This document shows, one piece after another, positions 12,090 to 24,054 of a DNA stretch of 64,000 bases. Each line of letters begins with the position of its first letter. The first letter of the stretch is position 1. The translations under genes were made by a program, and so were the position numbers. The notes under the pieces were generated by a model. The model ran no database searches, was not told the DNA's origin, and worked only from the letters and a program-made list of their open reading frames with translations. This stretch comes from Nageia nagi (Eukaryota > Pinophyta): NCBI GenBank assembly GCA_050084985.1, contig JBITNC010000001.1, positions 203,112,001 to 203,176,000 of the forward strand. Reading direction: 5' to 3'.

Positions 12090-13320
12090 ACATGAAAAAA
12101 AGGAAAGGAGGGTTTTTTATATTAAGTGGGTATAATGGTAGAATAAGGGAGATTCAAGGTGAAAAATTTCAATGGTCAAATTTTTTAGTTTTAAAAGATA
12201 CAAATGAAGGACTATTTGTACCAAAAGGATATTTCTCTACCTCTTAAGGGTAAGACAAAGAAATCTTAGAATATGTTAGATGAGGATTGGAATATTATCA
12301 ATATAAAGGAATTAGATATGATGATATTATATCTTGGATCCATGGTTTCCTTCAACATATCCAATAAAATGACTACCAAGGGGTTTATATATAAATTGAC
12401 CAAGTTATATAAAAATATGTTGAATGACTCTAATAATGTTACTAATTAGTTACAATCAATGGGTAATAAGGATCTTTTTGGTATTATGCTAATTATAAGA
12501 AATTTGGAATAGATTGGTAATGGAAGTAACTAACTTTTATTCAACTTATAATAAATTAAAGTTTGATAAAGTGGTGGGCATACTTTATAATTAGGATATG
12601 TAGAGTAAATCTGAAGGTGAAACATCAAGTTATACTAGTGTACTAATAATTGAGAATAAAAAAAGAAAAAGGGAGAAAGGTGAAATTCAAATTCAAGAAA
12701 AATTATAAGGGATCTCGATGGGAAAAGGTAATGTGGAGTGTTGGTATAATGGGAAGAAAATAAACTTGAAGAAAGAGTATTGGTCTAGGAAGGTAGATGG
12801 AAAAGAAGGAAATTTGAGTAATAATCAAGAAGCTAATATAGCTCATGAAGTTTTACAAGATACTTTGGTTATATATTTTGATATAAATATTGATTATTGG
12901 ATTATAGTTTGATGCTTATTTTAATACCACTTCAAACAAGGACTATTTTATAGATTATGTTACAAGATATATTGGACATGTATTTTTGAGTAATGGTCTA
13001 TCATATAGGATTGAAGGTATGGGTAAAATCATGATTAAATGCCTAATATAAATTGATTAGTGCTACATTATGTGATGTACATCCCTAATTTGAAGAGAAA
13101 TTTCATTTCTATAATAAAACTCAATGGTGAAGATTACATGATTGCATTCAAAAATTAAGAGTGTAAGGTTACTAAGGGTTCCATGGTTGTTGCAAGAGGT
13201 AAGATAGTTGGTACACTATATTTTCTTACAAATATATCTAGTTTCATAATGTATTTAGCTTCTATCGGAGAGAATATAGTTATGGAACACTAAAACTTTG
13301 GACATATGAAAAATAATGAA
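12090..13320 (+). pseudogene. Ty1/copia gag, zinc knuckle, protease and pre-integrase remnant
   Basis: Domains follow copia order. Gag reads EKFQWSNFLVLKDT (family: KF-G-NF--WK), then DEDWNIINIKELDM, SMVSFNISNKMTTKGF and KLTKLYKNML (family: SDE-W---D-KAL--I-L-L-, VAFNIS-E-TT--LM--L--LY). At 12718 the zinc-knuckle region reads ECWYNGKKINLKKEYW, having lost two Cys and the His of C-x2-C-x4-H-x4-C. NQEANIAHEVLQDTL and DYWIIV lead into the protease, where DSG has become DAY after a frameshift. FIDYVTRYIGHV, IPNLKRNFISIIKLNGE, TKGSMVVARGKIVGTLY and a degenerate HHRLGHM (MEHxNFGHMK) give the rest of the protease and the pre-integrase domain. Many stops and shifts. Confidence 0.88.
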
Positions 13321-13559
13321 TTTGGGTTTTGTAAAAGGAAGAAGAGGGCAATATTCCTCAAATATGGGAAGGATATTTCCAATAAAAAAAAAGGTGGATA
13401 CCAAATGTGCAACAAGTTCTTAAACATCAAGATTTGAAAATTACACCAAGGGGTGTAAGAATATATAAAATGGAATCCATTATTTCTTGATATTTTCTCA
13501 TGTATTATATACTAATGGTGGTGAAAAAACATGTTTTTAAGGTGTAAAAAAAGGAAATT

Positions 13560-13900
13560 AGAAAGAAATGGGAGATTAGCATGGATAAGTAGGAGAATTT
13601 ATTAATACAAAACCAGTAGGATTTGGTCAAGTTACTTTAAACTATGAAATATTTACATGATAGGTGTGTATATAGGATGAAAGTGGAGGAATGATATCAA
13701 GTATTACATAAGGAGGGGCTTGAGTTAAAAGTGTTTGCACAAGATATAGGTATGGACCATAGAGTAAGAGTTGTGAATAAGTTCATGTTCATGGAAAATT
13801 TAGATGAAGGATTTTGTGAAACATTGATAAGGGACATGTTATCAAAGGGGAAAGGAAAGGTGGTTTCTATAAAATACATATTCAACAACATGAGTTAATA
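13560..13900 (+). pseudogene. Ty1/copia reverse transcriptase N-terminal fragment
   Basis: The reading QNQxDLVKLL, then CVYRMKVEE, then LELKVFAQDIGMDHR and VNKFMFM matches the start of copia RT (W-LV-LP-GK-----KWVYR-K---, KARLVVKGF-Q--GIDY-E-FSPVVKM). It lies only about 250 bp after the pre-integrase block, so the whole integrase core is absent. It probably belongs to the same element. Confidence 0.65.
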
Positions 13901-14033
13901 TAAATAAATTAAACTCCTCATGTTTGAAATATTAATAAGTTACTCAAGTAGTTTCAAGAGCTCTTAACTTCCTATGGTAAATAATCACAAGAAGAAGAAG
14001 ATAGGTATTCATTTTTCTAAATAATTGGAGAAA

Positions 14034-14957
14034 CTAATGTAGATAATAAAAAGATATTGGCATTCATAAATATGAAGGCCATGAAGACTCAAGATTACAT
14101 ATGCAAATTTTTGAAGATGAAGTTTTAGTTATCATATTAGATAGAGATTTGCACACTAAGTGATTTGATCTCATATTGAAAGGAAGTTCTATTAAATGGT
14201 TCAATACGCTACCTCATAATAAAACAAAATATTTTTCTCAACTCATAAAATCATTCATTGATGTTTTCAAGGTATTTATCCTATAATAAACTTCATTTAT
14301 TAAACTAATGTAGCTAAATAAAGATAAGGTCAATCAATTAAATACTTCATCAAATACTCAAAAAAGATTTCAAATAAGATTACCATTGATTAAAAATATA
14401 ATCTTGATGAATTTATTCAATATTTAAAGTAAAAATATAAGGTACTTTTATTTAATTATTGAAAGAACCAGTTACATACTTCCCTTCATTTAGTTATCAA
14501 AAAATAAATATTCTTGATAAGTTATGAAGAATTGGAAAATGAAAAAAAGAATAGAACTCCACCTAAGGAAAAGAAAGAATAACTTCAACATAAGATTCCC
14601 ATAGTAGCTACTATAATAAATGAAAAGGAGGTCATGCAAGAGTCTAAGAAATAAGAAATGAAATTAATCCCCATTCATGATGAAATTAATGAATTATTAG
14701 AGCTCTTGGTATAAAAGAATCAAATAGAGTTACCTTCTCTAATGAAGAAGGATCCAAAATTTGGCCCCAATGTTAGATATGAACACTTACATAATTATCA
14801 TGGAAAGAGAGGAAATCTCACAAACAATTGCTACATATTGAAGAATAAGATCCAAGACTTGGTGGATAATGGCAAAATGTCATTCCCTCCTCCAAATAAA
14901 TCCAAAATGAAGATGAATGGAACTCAACATAAGAAAAACCAAAGTTTGCATATATAA
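14034..14957 (+). pseudogene. Lone Ty3/gypsy gag fragment
   Basis: A capsid core reads LKGSSIKWFNTLPHNKTKYF then SQLIKSFIDVFK, matching plant gypsy gag (L-G-A--WF--LP---I-SF--L---F---F). A 71-codon frame at 14742 gives PNVRYEHLHNYHGKRGNLTN then NCYILKNKIQDLVDNGK, a decayed zinc knuckle (Y-x-YH-x3-G-x3-x-x-C) followed by the LK-KIQDLIDNG signature. No protease or RT follows before 15 kb. It is the same broad Tat/Ogre-like type as the elements at 1-2699 and 27.7-33.8 kb. Confidence 0.78.
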
Positions 14958-14989
14958 AGAAATTGCTTTCCTCAATTTGTAAAGGAAAA

Positions 14990-15930
14990 GCATTTGAACA
15001 AATCAATAAAATACATTGAAAGCTTAGAAAATATATGCAAAAAATATATGATCCCTTATAGACATCATGCTTATTATTTATGTTATTTTTTCTTTTAATT
15101 CATTATTTTTGTATATTATGCATTCATAAAAAAATAAAAATCCAAAAAATAAGTCAATCTTACATATGCATCCTAGCATTAATGTTTCCTATAGTGCTAG
15201 TGTTAGCACTAGCCATATAGAATCCTTGCATTCTCCAAATACTAGGAAACATCATGCATTGGGAAGTATATTTGTAATTATATTTATTACATACTAAGAT
15301 TAGTTTTCATTTTCCTCATCAAAATGCATATAAATAAGATAGTCATTACAAACATGTCTTAGAAATTTTTATATTAGGTTTCATTTCACCCATAGGCATA
15401 TAGCATCATGTCATTAGGTGGATTCTTATTTTGTCTTCTTCGTAGTAGAATTAAGCTATATTACATGCATTTTGTATATATGTTTTGTATTTTGATTACT
15501 TCTACATTGCAAAAATGTAATAAAAACATTTAAAAAATATTAAAAATATTATTACATACACATTACATAATTTTTCGATCCATAAAAGAATATTTTCATT
15601 TATATATCAAAAGGTGGTACAAGGGTTACATATTAATATGCCTAGGAGATTTTAACTTCTCCATACATATTTTTCTCAACATGTATTCTCTTTTTGCTTT
15701 CACTATTTCTAGACATATACATGGACCTAGAAAGACTTGGATATTTTACACCAATATCTCTCTCTAGCATACTCATTTTAATTTTATAAGTATACATTAC
15801 ATACAATGAGTTGTTAATTATCCTTTTTTATATTTTTAGATATATTTTAGCATCTCAAGCATTCCACTTCTAATATTAGTATCTAGGACCTCTACCATGC
15901 CTTGTACTACCTTTTATTACACACCATGTT
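14990..15930. other. No gene seen
   Basis: AT-rich, stop-dense sequence with no recognisable coding motif or long repeat. There is one small hairpin-like GCTAGTG-TTAG-CACTAGC at about 15200. Confidence 0.5.
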
Positions 15931-15931
15931 C

Positions 15932-17093
15932 TTATTTTAGAATAGGTATATCTTCATCATTGTTGTTTATTATTTCATCCCTATTAATGAGTGTCTCCCA
16001 TAGTTCAGACAACTTAGTATCATAATTATCATATTTTTCTTGCAAAATATTAAGTTGCTCCTTCATGCTAGTCATAAATAAAAAGTACAAAGGTATAATT
16101 AGAAAACTATAATGAATACACACATATAAAGTGTGTGTGTGTGTGTGTTATATATATATATATATATATCAACATTATGATCCATGGGAATAACATGGGT
16201 AATTCTCACTAAGATCTATGTACCCTCCATATTTTCCATAGATGTTTGTGCATGTATCACATCAAGGGCACCTTCCTCTTCATACTTCTTATCACTATAT
16301 AGGTACATTTTTTCTTCATCCTTATAATCATCTTCTTATTATTTACCTTCCATGCATACCTTTGGTTCTTCATCCACATATATACTAAGAGGTAGTGGTT
16401 TATAGGTATCCCAACATGCCTTATTGATATCATTATGTCTTGGTACACTTTCCTTTTCATCCTTATCTCTTGACCCATCATGTTATGGAGGAGAACAATT
16501 ACTTATCCATCTTGGAACAACCTTAATGTCACATGAATTTATCGTATATTTCATAACTATGCAAATGATTAAATGGAAAAGAGGAGGTACTATTTTTCTG
16601 CACCTAAGATATAGTTAAAATGGATTATAGATCATAACATCCTCTATAAAATTTTTTATATCTTTGTACCACTTATTCAATGTCTCATATAATAGCCCAA
16701 CTACTCCAATCTATTAGTGTATCATCCTCAATGTCTATGGGTAATTCTGGTGATTGAAATATTACTATCTGCTCAATATCCTAACATTATAGAACATATA
16801 TATGAGCTACCCTTGGACCATTTTTTAGAACTAATATAAATTTGTGTAAATAATGATATATTTGAGTAATAATACATGGTACCTAAGAAAAATTATGTCC
16901 CTTCACCATCCTTTTCATAATATGGTCCATAGATAATAGAAACACTTCATGATTTTTATCTAGATAGATGATACTATCAATACATATAGACACTATAAGT
17001 TTGATATATCTCTTTTCCTTAGGTAATTTATGAACCACTTTATGAATGTAGGTATTCTTCTTTCCCTCATGGTACCCCTACAGATAGATTAGT
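15932..17093 (-). pseudogene. Plant mobile domain (PMD, aminotransferase-like) pseudogene, C-terminal part
   Basis: This is the continuation of the minus-strand coding at 46681-47003, cut apart by the chromovirus insertion. Reading from 17093 downwards it gives KEKRYIKLIVSICIDSIIYL, DKNHEVFLLSMDHI, VPCIITQIYHYLHKF and AHIYVL. This resembles the C-terminal half of PMD domains (a hydrophobic L-----LF-D---- segment, then a DLD-I--YSWG-A-L--LY-like segment). An acidic, low-complexity tail follows (DGSRDKDEKES, EDDYKDEEKMYLYSDKKYEE). At 15932-16123 an open run reads MKEQLNILQEKYDNYDTKLS, coiled-coil-like. PMD proteins occur both as host factors (MAIN/MAIL family) and within transposable elements; which applies here cannot be decided. 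Stops occur, e.g. TAG just after the junction. Confidence 0.62.
16131..16169. repeat. Compound microsatellite (GT)n-(TA)n
   Basis: Nine GT units followed by about ten TA units, inside the C-terminal part of the PMD-like pseudogene. Confidence 0.97.
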
Positions 17094-17505
17094 TGTTAGG
17101 ATTTCACATACTAGTATTTAATTATTAGTAATAATATATTTAATTAATATTTTAGCTTATAAAGTGAACTTTCAAATTTATTTTATAAGATGAACTAACT
17201 TTTGAACTTATATTAAGGTTAGGGTAGTATCTAATAAATAGATGTAAGTGATTTGGAAATGTCAACTTTGTAAAGTATATTTTATACTTAGAGTTGTAAG
17301 GAGGAAGCCCCCTTGAAGTGACCCATGATTTTGTTTCTCTCTCTTAGTAAAGCTATATAGATTCTATTATATTCTTGCAATTTTGAGTTCTTTTATATAT
17401 TTAATGCTCTATTATCTTGCATGGTTTGCTATTATTTACTACTAAAGTTGAATATTCAATCTATTTATACAAAATTTATATTTATGTTCTATTAGATTCA
17501 TAACA
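17094..17505 (+). repeat. Chromovirus 5' LTR (412 bp)
   Basis: It starts TGTTAGGATTTCACATAC and ends TTCATAACA. Its first part aligns with 22542-22708 and its last part with about 46440-46680. A TATA-like TAATAAATA (TTATAAATA in the 3' copy) lies at about 17230. A GGAGGAAGCCCCCTTGAAGTG motif at 17299-17320 is shared with two other LTR families in this window. Confidence 0.88.
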
Positions 17506-17507
17506 TA

Positions 17508-17525
17508 TGGTATTAGAGCTCTAAT
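17508..17525 (+). promoter_or_regulatory. Primer binding site (initiator tRNA-Met type)
   Basis: TGGTATTAGAGCTCTAA starts two bases after the LTR end and differs by C-to-T from the usual plant TGGTATCAGAGC. Confidence 0.85.
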
Positions 17526-18439
17526 TTTGGCACCTATGGGAAGGTTGATGACTTGGATTTCCAAATTTCTAGCTAAAATACTACCAAAATTTTTCCAAAA
17601 CTTTTTGGTTGTATCAAGTTGAAAATCTACTAATTTTTTTAGAAAATTCTATTTTTTTATCATAACCTATGACCCTCTAGATATGACACTAATTCTCCAT
17701 TGAGTTATTTTAGCAATATATATTCTCCCTAATTATCAACCTTAAAATTACATTCAACCACCATTCTTGAAAAACACCATTTTTCCTTCTCAAACATTAT
17801 ATTTTCATACCACAAATAGTATTTACCAAAAAGGTTAAAACTTTTGAGATTGTTATCTCACAAACCTTGAGGAATTAGTCAATTCTATCAAGGCTAGTTC
17901 ATTGATTTTTTAGTAAAAAAAAGGTCTAGAGATCCAAAAATAATCATTTTAATACCTATCCCATTTTGATTATTTTGTTAAGCTAATAATTTTTATATGT
18001 ACCAACAATACACCTTTCTGACAACTTTTTAAAAATAGTTATTTGTAAAAATAGTAAGTTAGGACCTAAAAAAAATGAGATGGCTGATTGAATAATATCT
18101 CAATACCTAGACAAATTGATAAAAATATGGAATATATCACTCCTAATTTGAAGAATTTTGATCTTGTAAATCTCAATAAAATAATTTCCATTATAAAGAC
18201 CTAATTTACCATTATGAACACCTAATTAGTAAATTTAGACAACAAGTATGATACCTTGAGCATCAACATAACTAACCTTAATAATACAATAACATATTTG
18301 AGCACAACATCAAGTACAAATTCCCATTAATTTTTTGGATAATCAAAATCTCATTGAGGTCCTTAATAAGCTCATCAAGGTCCTTAACAAACTTACCAAG
18401 GTTATCAACAATATTCCATCCTTCCAACAACAACCAAGC

Positions 18440-19620
18440 TAGATTTTTCAAAATTTGATGGCAATAATCTTAATGGGTGGATTTATAAGGTTGAATATTA
18501 TTTTTCATTGAATCGAATTGGAAAGGATTAGAAGGTGAACATTATATCATTACATATTGAATAATAAGCCATACAATGGTACTAGTGGTTTGAAAATACA
18601 AATGACACCCCTTCTTGGAAAGAGTTTGCAAAATAATTGTTGGTTTGATTTGGTCTAACTGATTTTGAAGATTTTATAGAAGCTTTAAACAATTTATGCC
18701 ATACAAAATTAGTTAAGGAGTACCAAGATCAATTTGAGAAATTAGTAAATTGTATGATGAGGTTGGAGGAATCCTTTTTTACAAGATATTTCATTAGTGG
18801 GTTGAAAAAAGAATTTTGAGTGGAATATAATAAGTTTAATCCTTGTACTATGATGGATTCCATTGGGTTGGAAACATTGGTGGAATATAAACATAATGCC
18901 TAGCATTATCAAGGGAAGAAAATATTTAGAAAACCATATAACCCACTATGTTCCCCAAAACCAAATTAGCCATTAAAATTCAAGAGATTTACCCTAGAAG
19001 AAATAAAGAACCATAGGGATAAGGGACTCTATTATAATTACAATAAGAAGTATAGACCCAATCATTAATGTACCACATAAAAACTATATTTTCTAAATGT
19101 GAATGCTCCTTATGACCATGAATATGATGGTATTAAGGTTGAGGTAGAATAAGAGGAATAGGTAACTAATAATAACAATAAACAAACCCCATTAATTTCC
19201 TTTAATAATCTTTTCAAAATATCTCCTTCATATAAAATAAAGGAAAAGGAACACTTTAAAAATTTAATTCTCATTGTGTTGGTTGATTCAAGTAGTACAC
19301 ATAACTTTATTAATACAAGAGTAGCAAGGGAAGCTAATTGCTACATACATCCCACTAATAACTTTGAATTCATCATTAGTAATAGTGAAAAATAGCAAGT
19401 AAGGGAACTTGTTGTAATGTTAAGTTAAACATGGGTAATTACATATTTAAATGTGATATGTATGCTTTACCCTTAGGAGGATGTGACATTTTCCTTGGGG
19501 CACAATGGCTTAGAACATTGGGACCAATATTATGGGATTTTGCTAAATTATGGATGAAGTTTATAGTCAAGGGGAAAGAATATACCCTCAAGGGATTACA
19601 AGTAGGACCATCATAAGTAG
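18440..19620 (+). pseudogene. Chromovirus gag and protease remnant
   Basis: Gag reads FSKFDGNNLNGWIYKVEYYF (family F-G-D--GW----E-YF), then WFENTND, LCHTKLVKEYQDQFEKLVN and FISGLKKEF. The zinc knuckle reads KGLYYNYNKKYRPNH, a Y-for-C version of KGLCYNCDEKY-PGH. The protease follows from about 19250 with VLVDSSSTHNFI; the family motif is [IV]-D-[ST]-G-S-THNFI, so the Gly of DSG is changed. At 19431 a 61-codon run has CDIFLGAQWLRTLGPILWDF, the normal C-terminal protease block (LG--WL--LG-I-WDF). Stops and shifts occur throughout. Confidence 0.88.
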
Positions 19621-19789
19621 TGAGCTCTCATAGTATGGAAAAAACATTCATAGAAGAGGAAGGGGAATAATGGTACAATTTTTCTTTATTCAATCATTTA
19701 AGTAAGAACTCTATGATTCATAAGAATTATAATTGGTAGGATATAAAAGATATTTTAAGGAGCCAAAAGAATATCTCCTCATCATACTT

Positions 19790-21010
19790 ATGATCATGCT
19801 ATACAGCTAGTCCTAGGAATTCATCCACTAAATATCAAATCATGTTGATATCTATATTTACAAAAAAATAAAATTGAGGAATTAGTTCATGAAATGTTAG
19901 AGGTAAGAGTTATCAAACCTAGTGTAAGTCCATATCCATATCCAATATTTATGGTTCACAAAATGGATGGCCCATGGTTAATGTGTGTATACTTTAGGGC
20001 TCTCAATAAGATCACAATGAAGGATAAATTCCCTATTCTAATCATTGATGAATTGTTAAATGAGTTTAATGGGGCCAAATACTTCTCAAAATTAGATCTA
20101 ATGTTGGCATATCACTAGATCAAACTCAAGAAGGAGGATATACTTAAAATAACTTCTTAAACTCATAAAGGATACTATAAGTTCTTGGTTATTCTATTCT
20201 ACCTCACCAATGCACCATCCATATTCCAAAGTTTAATGAATCAAGTATTTTATTCCTTTCTTAGAAAGTTCATTTTGGTTATATTTGATGATATTTTAGT
20301 TTATAACCAAAATTGGAAGGAACATTTGTACCACTTAGAAAAGACTACAAATCCTATATACCAACCAACTATATGCCAAATTCTTGGAGATCGAATGATA
20401 TTGAGTAACTAGGGAATATCATTTCAAAATAAGGTGCTAAGGTGGATCCTCATAAAATTGAATACATGATGAATTGATTAGTTTCAAATTCCTTGAAGAG
20501 TTTGCATGGATTTCTTGTATTGATTGGATATTACCGTAAGTTTGTAAAGGACTTTGGTAAAATATTAACTTCATTTATAGCCTTGTTAAAAAATAGTATA
20601 TTTAATTAGTCCCCTCAGGTACAAGAAGCCTTTGAAAAATTAAAGGAATAAATATGTTCTATCCCTATCTTAGCTATGCTAAATTTTTGAAGATATTTAT
20701 AATTGAGAGTGATGTATGTGGAGTGGGAATTATTGTAATCATGATGTAGGAAGGAATACCTTTGGCTTTCACTAGCAAGGAACTTTCTAGGAAGAATTTG
20801 GTGAAGTTAACATATGAAAAAGAAATGTTAGCTATCATTCATGTTGTTCAAAAATGGTGATTATACCTCACTATTTGATATTTTTTTATCTTCAATGACC
20901 ATCATAGCTTTAATTACTTCATGAAATAACAAATTTCCACTCCTAAGAAAAAAAATGGGTTACTAAAATTTTATGGTATGACTATGAGATGATGTATCAT
21001 AAAGGATAAG
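19790..21010 (+). pseudogene. Chromovirus reverse transcriptase and RNase H remnant
   Basis: RT begins with the QKNKIEELVHEML block and runs through MLEVRVIKPSVSPYPYPIF, MCVYFRALNKITMKDKFPI, FSKLDLMLAYH and LTNAPSIFQSLMNQVF. The polymerase box is intact as IFDDILVYNQ, with both catalytic Asp residues (FFDDILVY in the family). A connection block SLKSLHGFLVLIGYYRKFVK leads into RNase H: ESDVCGVG (TDASG-G in the family, Asp retained) and TYEKEMLAIIHVVQKW. Several single stops, often TAG for CAG or TGG, separate otherwise long open runs (19894-20118, 20185-20412), so decay is modest compared with neighbours. Confidence 0.92.
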
Positions 21011-21289
21011 ATAAGGTCATAGTTGATACCTTATCTCAAAAATTCATAGAGCAAGCAACCATGCAAGCCATCTCTTCACCAATTTCATTATGGTTGGAAA
21101 AGGTAAAACATGAATGACTTAAGGATAATTCTTTTCAGGCATTGATTTAGCAAATCAAAAGTGATCCTTCCAAGAAACCCAATCACACTTGGAGCAATGA
21201 GGTACTTAGATTCAATAGGAGAATTATGTTACCTTCTAAATTTCATTATTGGTTAGAGTTACTTCAGTAATTACACTCAACATGTACTA

Positions 21290-22335
21290 TATAGCATTCC
21301 ATATTTTAAAATTTTATAAAAGGGTGGCTATATATTTTTATTGGGATGGGGTGAAACAAGATATCAAATAATTTGTAGGAAAATATGATGTGTATCATTG
21401 CTAAAAAAGGATATGGTAGGCATTGATCAAGGACTAATTCAACCTATTTTGATACCAAATCATACATGTACAATATCTTAATGGCTTTTATTAAAGGTAT
21501 TCTAAAATTATGTGCAAAATTAGTTATCATGCTAGTGGTGGATAAATTATCTAAGTATGCATATTTCTTCCCTTTTGCCCATCCTTACAAAGCTATAAAT
21601 GTGGCTCTATTATTTTTGGATAATATATTCAAGTTCCATGGTATGCCATTGACTATTGTAAGTGATCAATGCCCTACCTTCACTAGTCATTTTTGATAGG
21701 AATTCTTTAATCTTCAAGGAAATTAACTCAGTATGAGTTCAACTTGTCACCACTAGATTGAAAGTCATATACAAATTGTAAATAAATGTTTAGAGATATA
21801 TCTATATTATTTTTCTTCAATCCAATAAGCTCATTAGGGTAAATGGTTTCCTTTGGTAGAATTTTGGTACAACACTTCATATCATTTTGCAATTAATATG
21901 AGATCTTATGAAGCCTTATATGATTAGGCACCACCTATAGTGACATCTTATGTTCTAGGTGGTCTAATGTTCAAGAAACTAATTATTAATTGACTAATAG
22001 GGATGAAATTTTTCATCTTATTAAGAAAAAAATATTTAAAACAAAATATCAAATTAAACAATAGGCTAATCAAAAGTGAGTGGAGCATGAATTCTAAGAG
22101 GGTGATATGGTATTTCTACAAATTCAACCTTATTGATAGAAATATCTTAAGGTAAAGGGACCTTAGAAGTTGGCTCCAAAATTTTATGGGCTATACAAAA
22201 TTATTCAATGCATCATTCAAATAATATATAAGTTGAAATTACCAAATTCTTCAAAAATCCATCTAGTATTTTATGAATCTTATCTTAATAAGGTAGTGGG
22301 ATCACAAGTGAAGGTTTAAATGAAGCAACCCTAAT
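21290..22335 (+). pseudogene. Chromovirus integrase remnant
   Basis: The catalytic core is readable: LVVDKLSKYAYFFPF (first Asp), HGMPLTIVSDQCPTFTSHF (second Asp), then SHIQIVNKCLEIYL, where the family has GQTEVVNRCLE; the catalytic Glu is Gln here. KWFPLVEFWYNTSYHFAINM (family W-K-L-WAE-WYN-T-H-S---) and EALYD follow. Further on are the GDMVFLQIQPY-like block and IHLVFYESYLNKVVGSQVKV (family IHPVFHVS-LK---G). The N-terminal HHCC finger is too decayed to call. Frameshifts and stops make it inactive. Confidence 0.9.
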
Positions 22336-22369
22336 TCAAAGGATGGATTAATTATAGTTTAACTTAATG

Positions 22370-22540
22370 TAGTTTTGGATTGATGTACTCACCAAATTCA
22401 CAATCATACCATCATTAAATTTCTTATGTAGTGGTAAGGATTAGAACCTAAATATGCAATACAGAAGTACTTCATTATCTTAAATAATAGTTTCCCCAAT
22501 TTAAGCTTTGAGGATAAAGCTTTTTTCCAAGAGGGTTGTC
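22370..22540 (+). pseudogene. Degenerate chromodomain-like C-terminus and PPT region
   Basis: After a frame change the stretch reads VLD, HNHTIIKFLM, GLEPKYAIQKY, FPNLSFEDKAFFQEG. In chromoviral integrase tails the order is ILD-R, N-AV--VLVKWKGLP-EEATWED, FP-FNLEDKV-FQEGG, so this is a worn chromodomain with the conserved Trp residues lost. It ends right before the 3' LTR (TGTTAGG at 22542). Confidence 0.6.
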
Positions 22541-22541
22541 A

Positions 22542-22708
22542 TGTTAGGATCCTACATCCTAATATTTAATTATTAGTAATAATATAGCTAACTGGTATTT
22601 TGACTTGTAATGTGAACTACCATATTTATTTTGTAAGGTGGAATAACTTTTGAGCTTCCCTTAGGGTTAGGATAGTATCTTATAAATATATGTAAGTGAG
22701 TTGGAAAG
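22542..22708 (+). repeat. Chromovirus 3' LTR, first part
   Basis: Aligns with 17094-17262 (TGTTAGGAT, TAATATTTAATTATTAGTAA, TTAGGGTTAGG). It is interrupted by element A at about 22709. The rest of the LTR is at 46440-46680. Confidence 0.88.
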
Positions 22709-24054
22709 TGTAGAAAAAAATGTGTACATAACATGATGGATGTAAATCAAAACATTATGTTTTTATAGGCTCTTATTTGTATGATATATTTGTATTTATG
22801 ATTTCATTTGTTTGTCCAAAGATATTTTATCTTTTACAAAACAATAGTCATTACATATTTTGTAAGTATACTTAGAGTTTATTTTCATGTTAAGGTTCTT
22901 ATATCCCTTTCCACACTTATTTTATGCATATTTGAAATGTAAATTTATTTTTTTGCACTTGTTTTTATAAAGAATTCACATTTTTTAAGTAGCAAAAGGT
23001 ATATCCACACCATAAAGGAGCTGATATCATCAAGACCAAGTCCAAACCCTAATTTATAGGTGTAAAACTACATTCACATACAAGTTATAAATGAATATAC
23101 ATTTCAAAGAAGGATAACATCATCAAAATAATTTTGCACATGGAAGAGAATACTTAACTACTTCAATAAAGGTAATCTATAGTTTGAAATAAGCTAATAT
23201 CACTAGGGAAAATTTGAACCCCAAATAGAGCATTTAAGTCTATTAAAAGGTAAGAATCTATAGTCCAACTCAAGATTACATCATCATATTAGAATTGTAT
23301 CAAGGATTCTTATTTCAAACATAACTTTTGTTAAGCCTATACCTTAGAGTATCAAAATAATATGGATTAGTGCTTCTTATCAAAATGTTGCTATGTATTT
23401 GTAGAGCCCAAACTTGCACCTTGAATGTGCTTACATCATATCATAAAAATAGAGACACCACTTTAGATCTTATAGAAAACATTATTGAACCCTTATCTAA
23501 GCTTTAAATATATACAAATATCATAAATAAAGAAGTAGATCAAGTTTTTAATGCAAGAAAAAATCTACAACAACCTCAATTCATCATTCATTAATATAAT
23601 TTATACTTGTTACTCTACTATTCAAGCAAAATGATAATCAGATAGTTGAATTAATAAGACATGACATTTTTAGGTAATTTATGGGGTAGGAATCAAGGTA
23701 TTTACTATTGTATCTATAAATATTCTAGGGAATTGATCATAGCAAGGAGCCAAATACTATCAATCACTCTACAATAAATTCAAGGTAATCAACATCAAAA
23801 ATCATTTCAATTACAAACACCTAGTTAAAATACATCAAACCTTAATCATGTAAAAATTATATTAGATAGCAATAGATAAAACTCTTACCCAAAAACTTTA
23901 TTTCTATTTACCTCAAATCATGTCTCAACTTACATAGTATAGACATGGATCAAGATGATTGAAGACTTATCTTCATTTTAAAACCTCCAAATCAATCTAA
24001 TCATTCAAATATTAGATCCTAAATCATGGATATATGTAAATATCTATTAAAAAT
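22709..24054 (+). repeat. Element A long terminal repeat, left copy, first part
   Basis: From ACATAACATGATGGATG onwards this aligns with 37896-38688 and then 41065 onwards (e.g. CATTTGTTTGTCCAAAG / CATTTGTTTATTTAAAG, and GAATTGATCACA-like blocks). Without the nested element at 24055-26629, the left copy totals about 1.67 kb, the same as the right copy without its own insert. Equal length, direct orientation and flanking of a gag/pol region argue for an LTR pair. The copies are considerably diverged, so the insertion is old. Confidence 0.8.

Noticed and set aside
15195-15216. GCTAGTG-TTAG-CACTAGC hairpin as a terminator or regulatory site
   Set aside because: Seven-base stem with no gene next to it; expected by chance in 64 kb.
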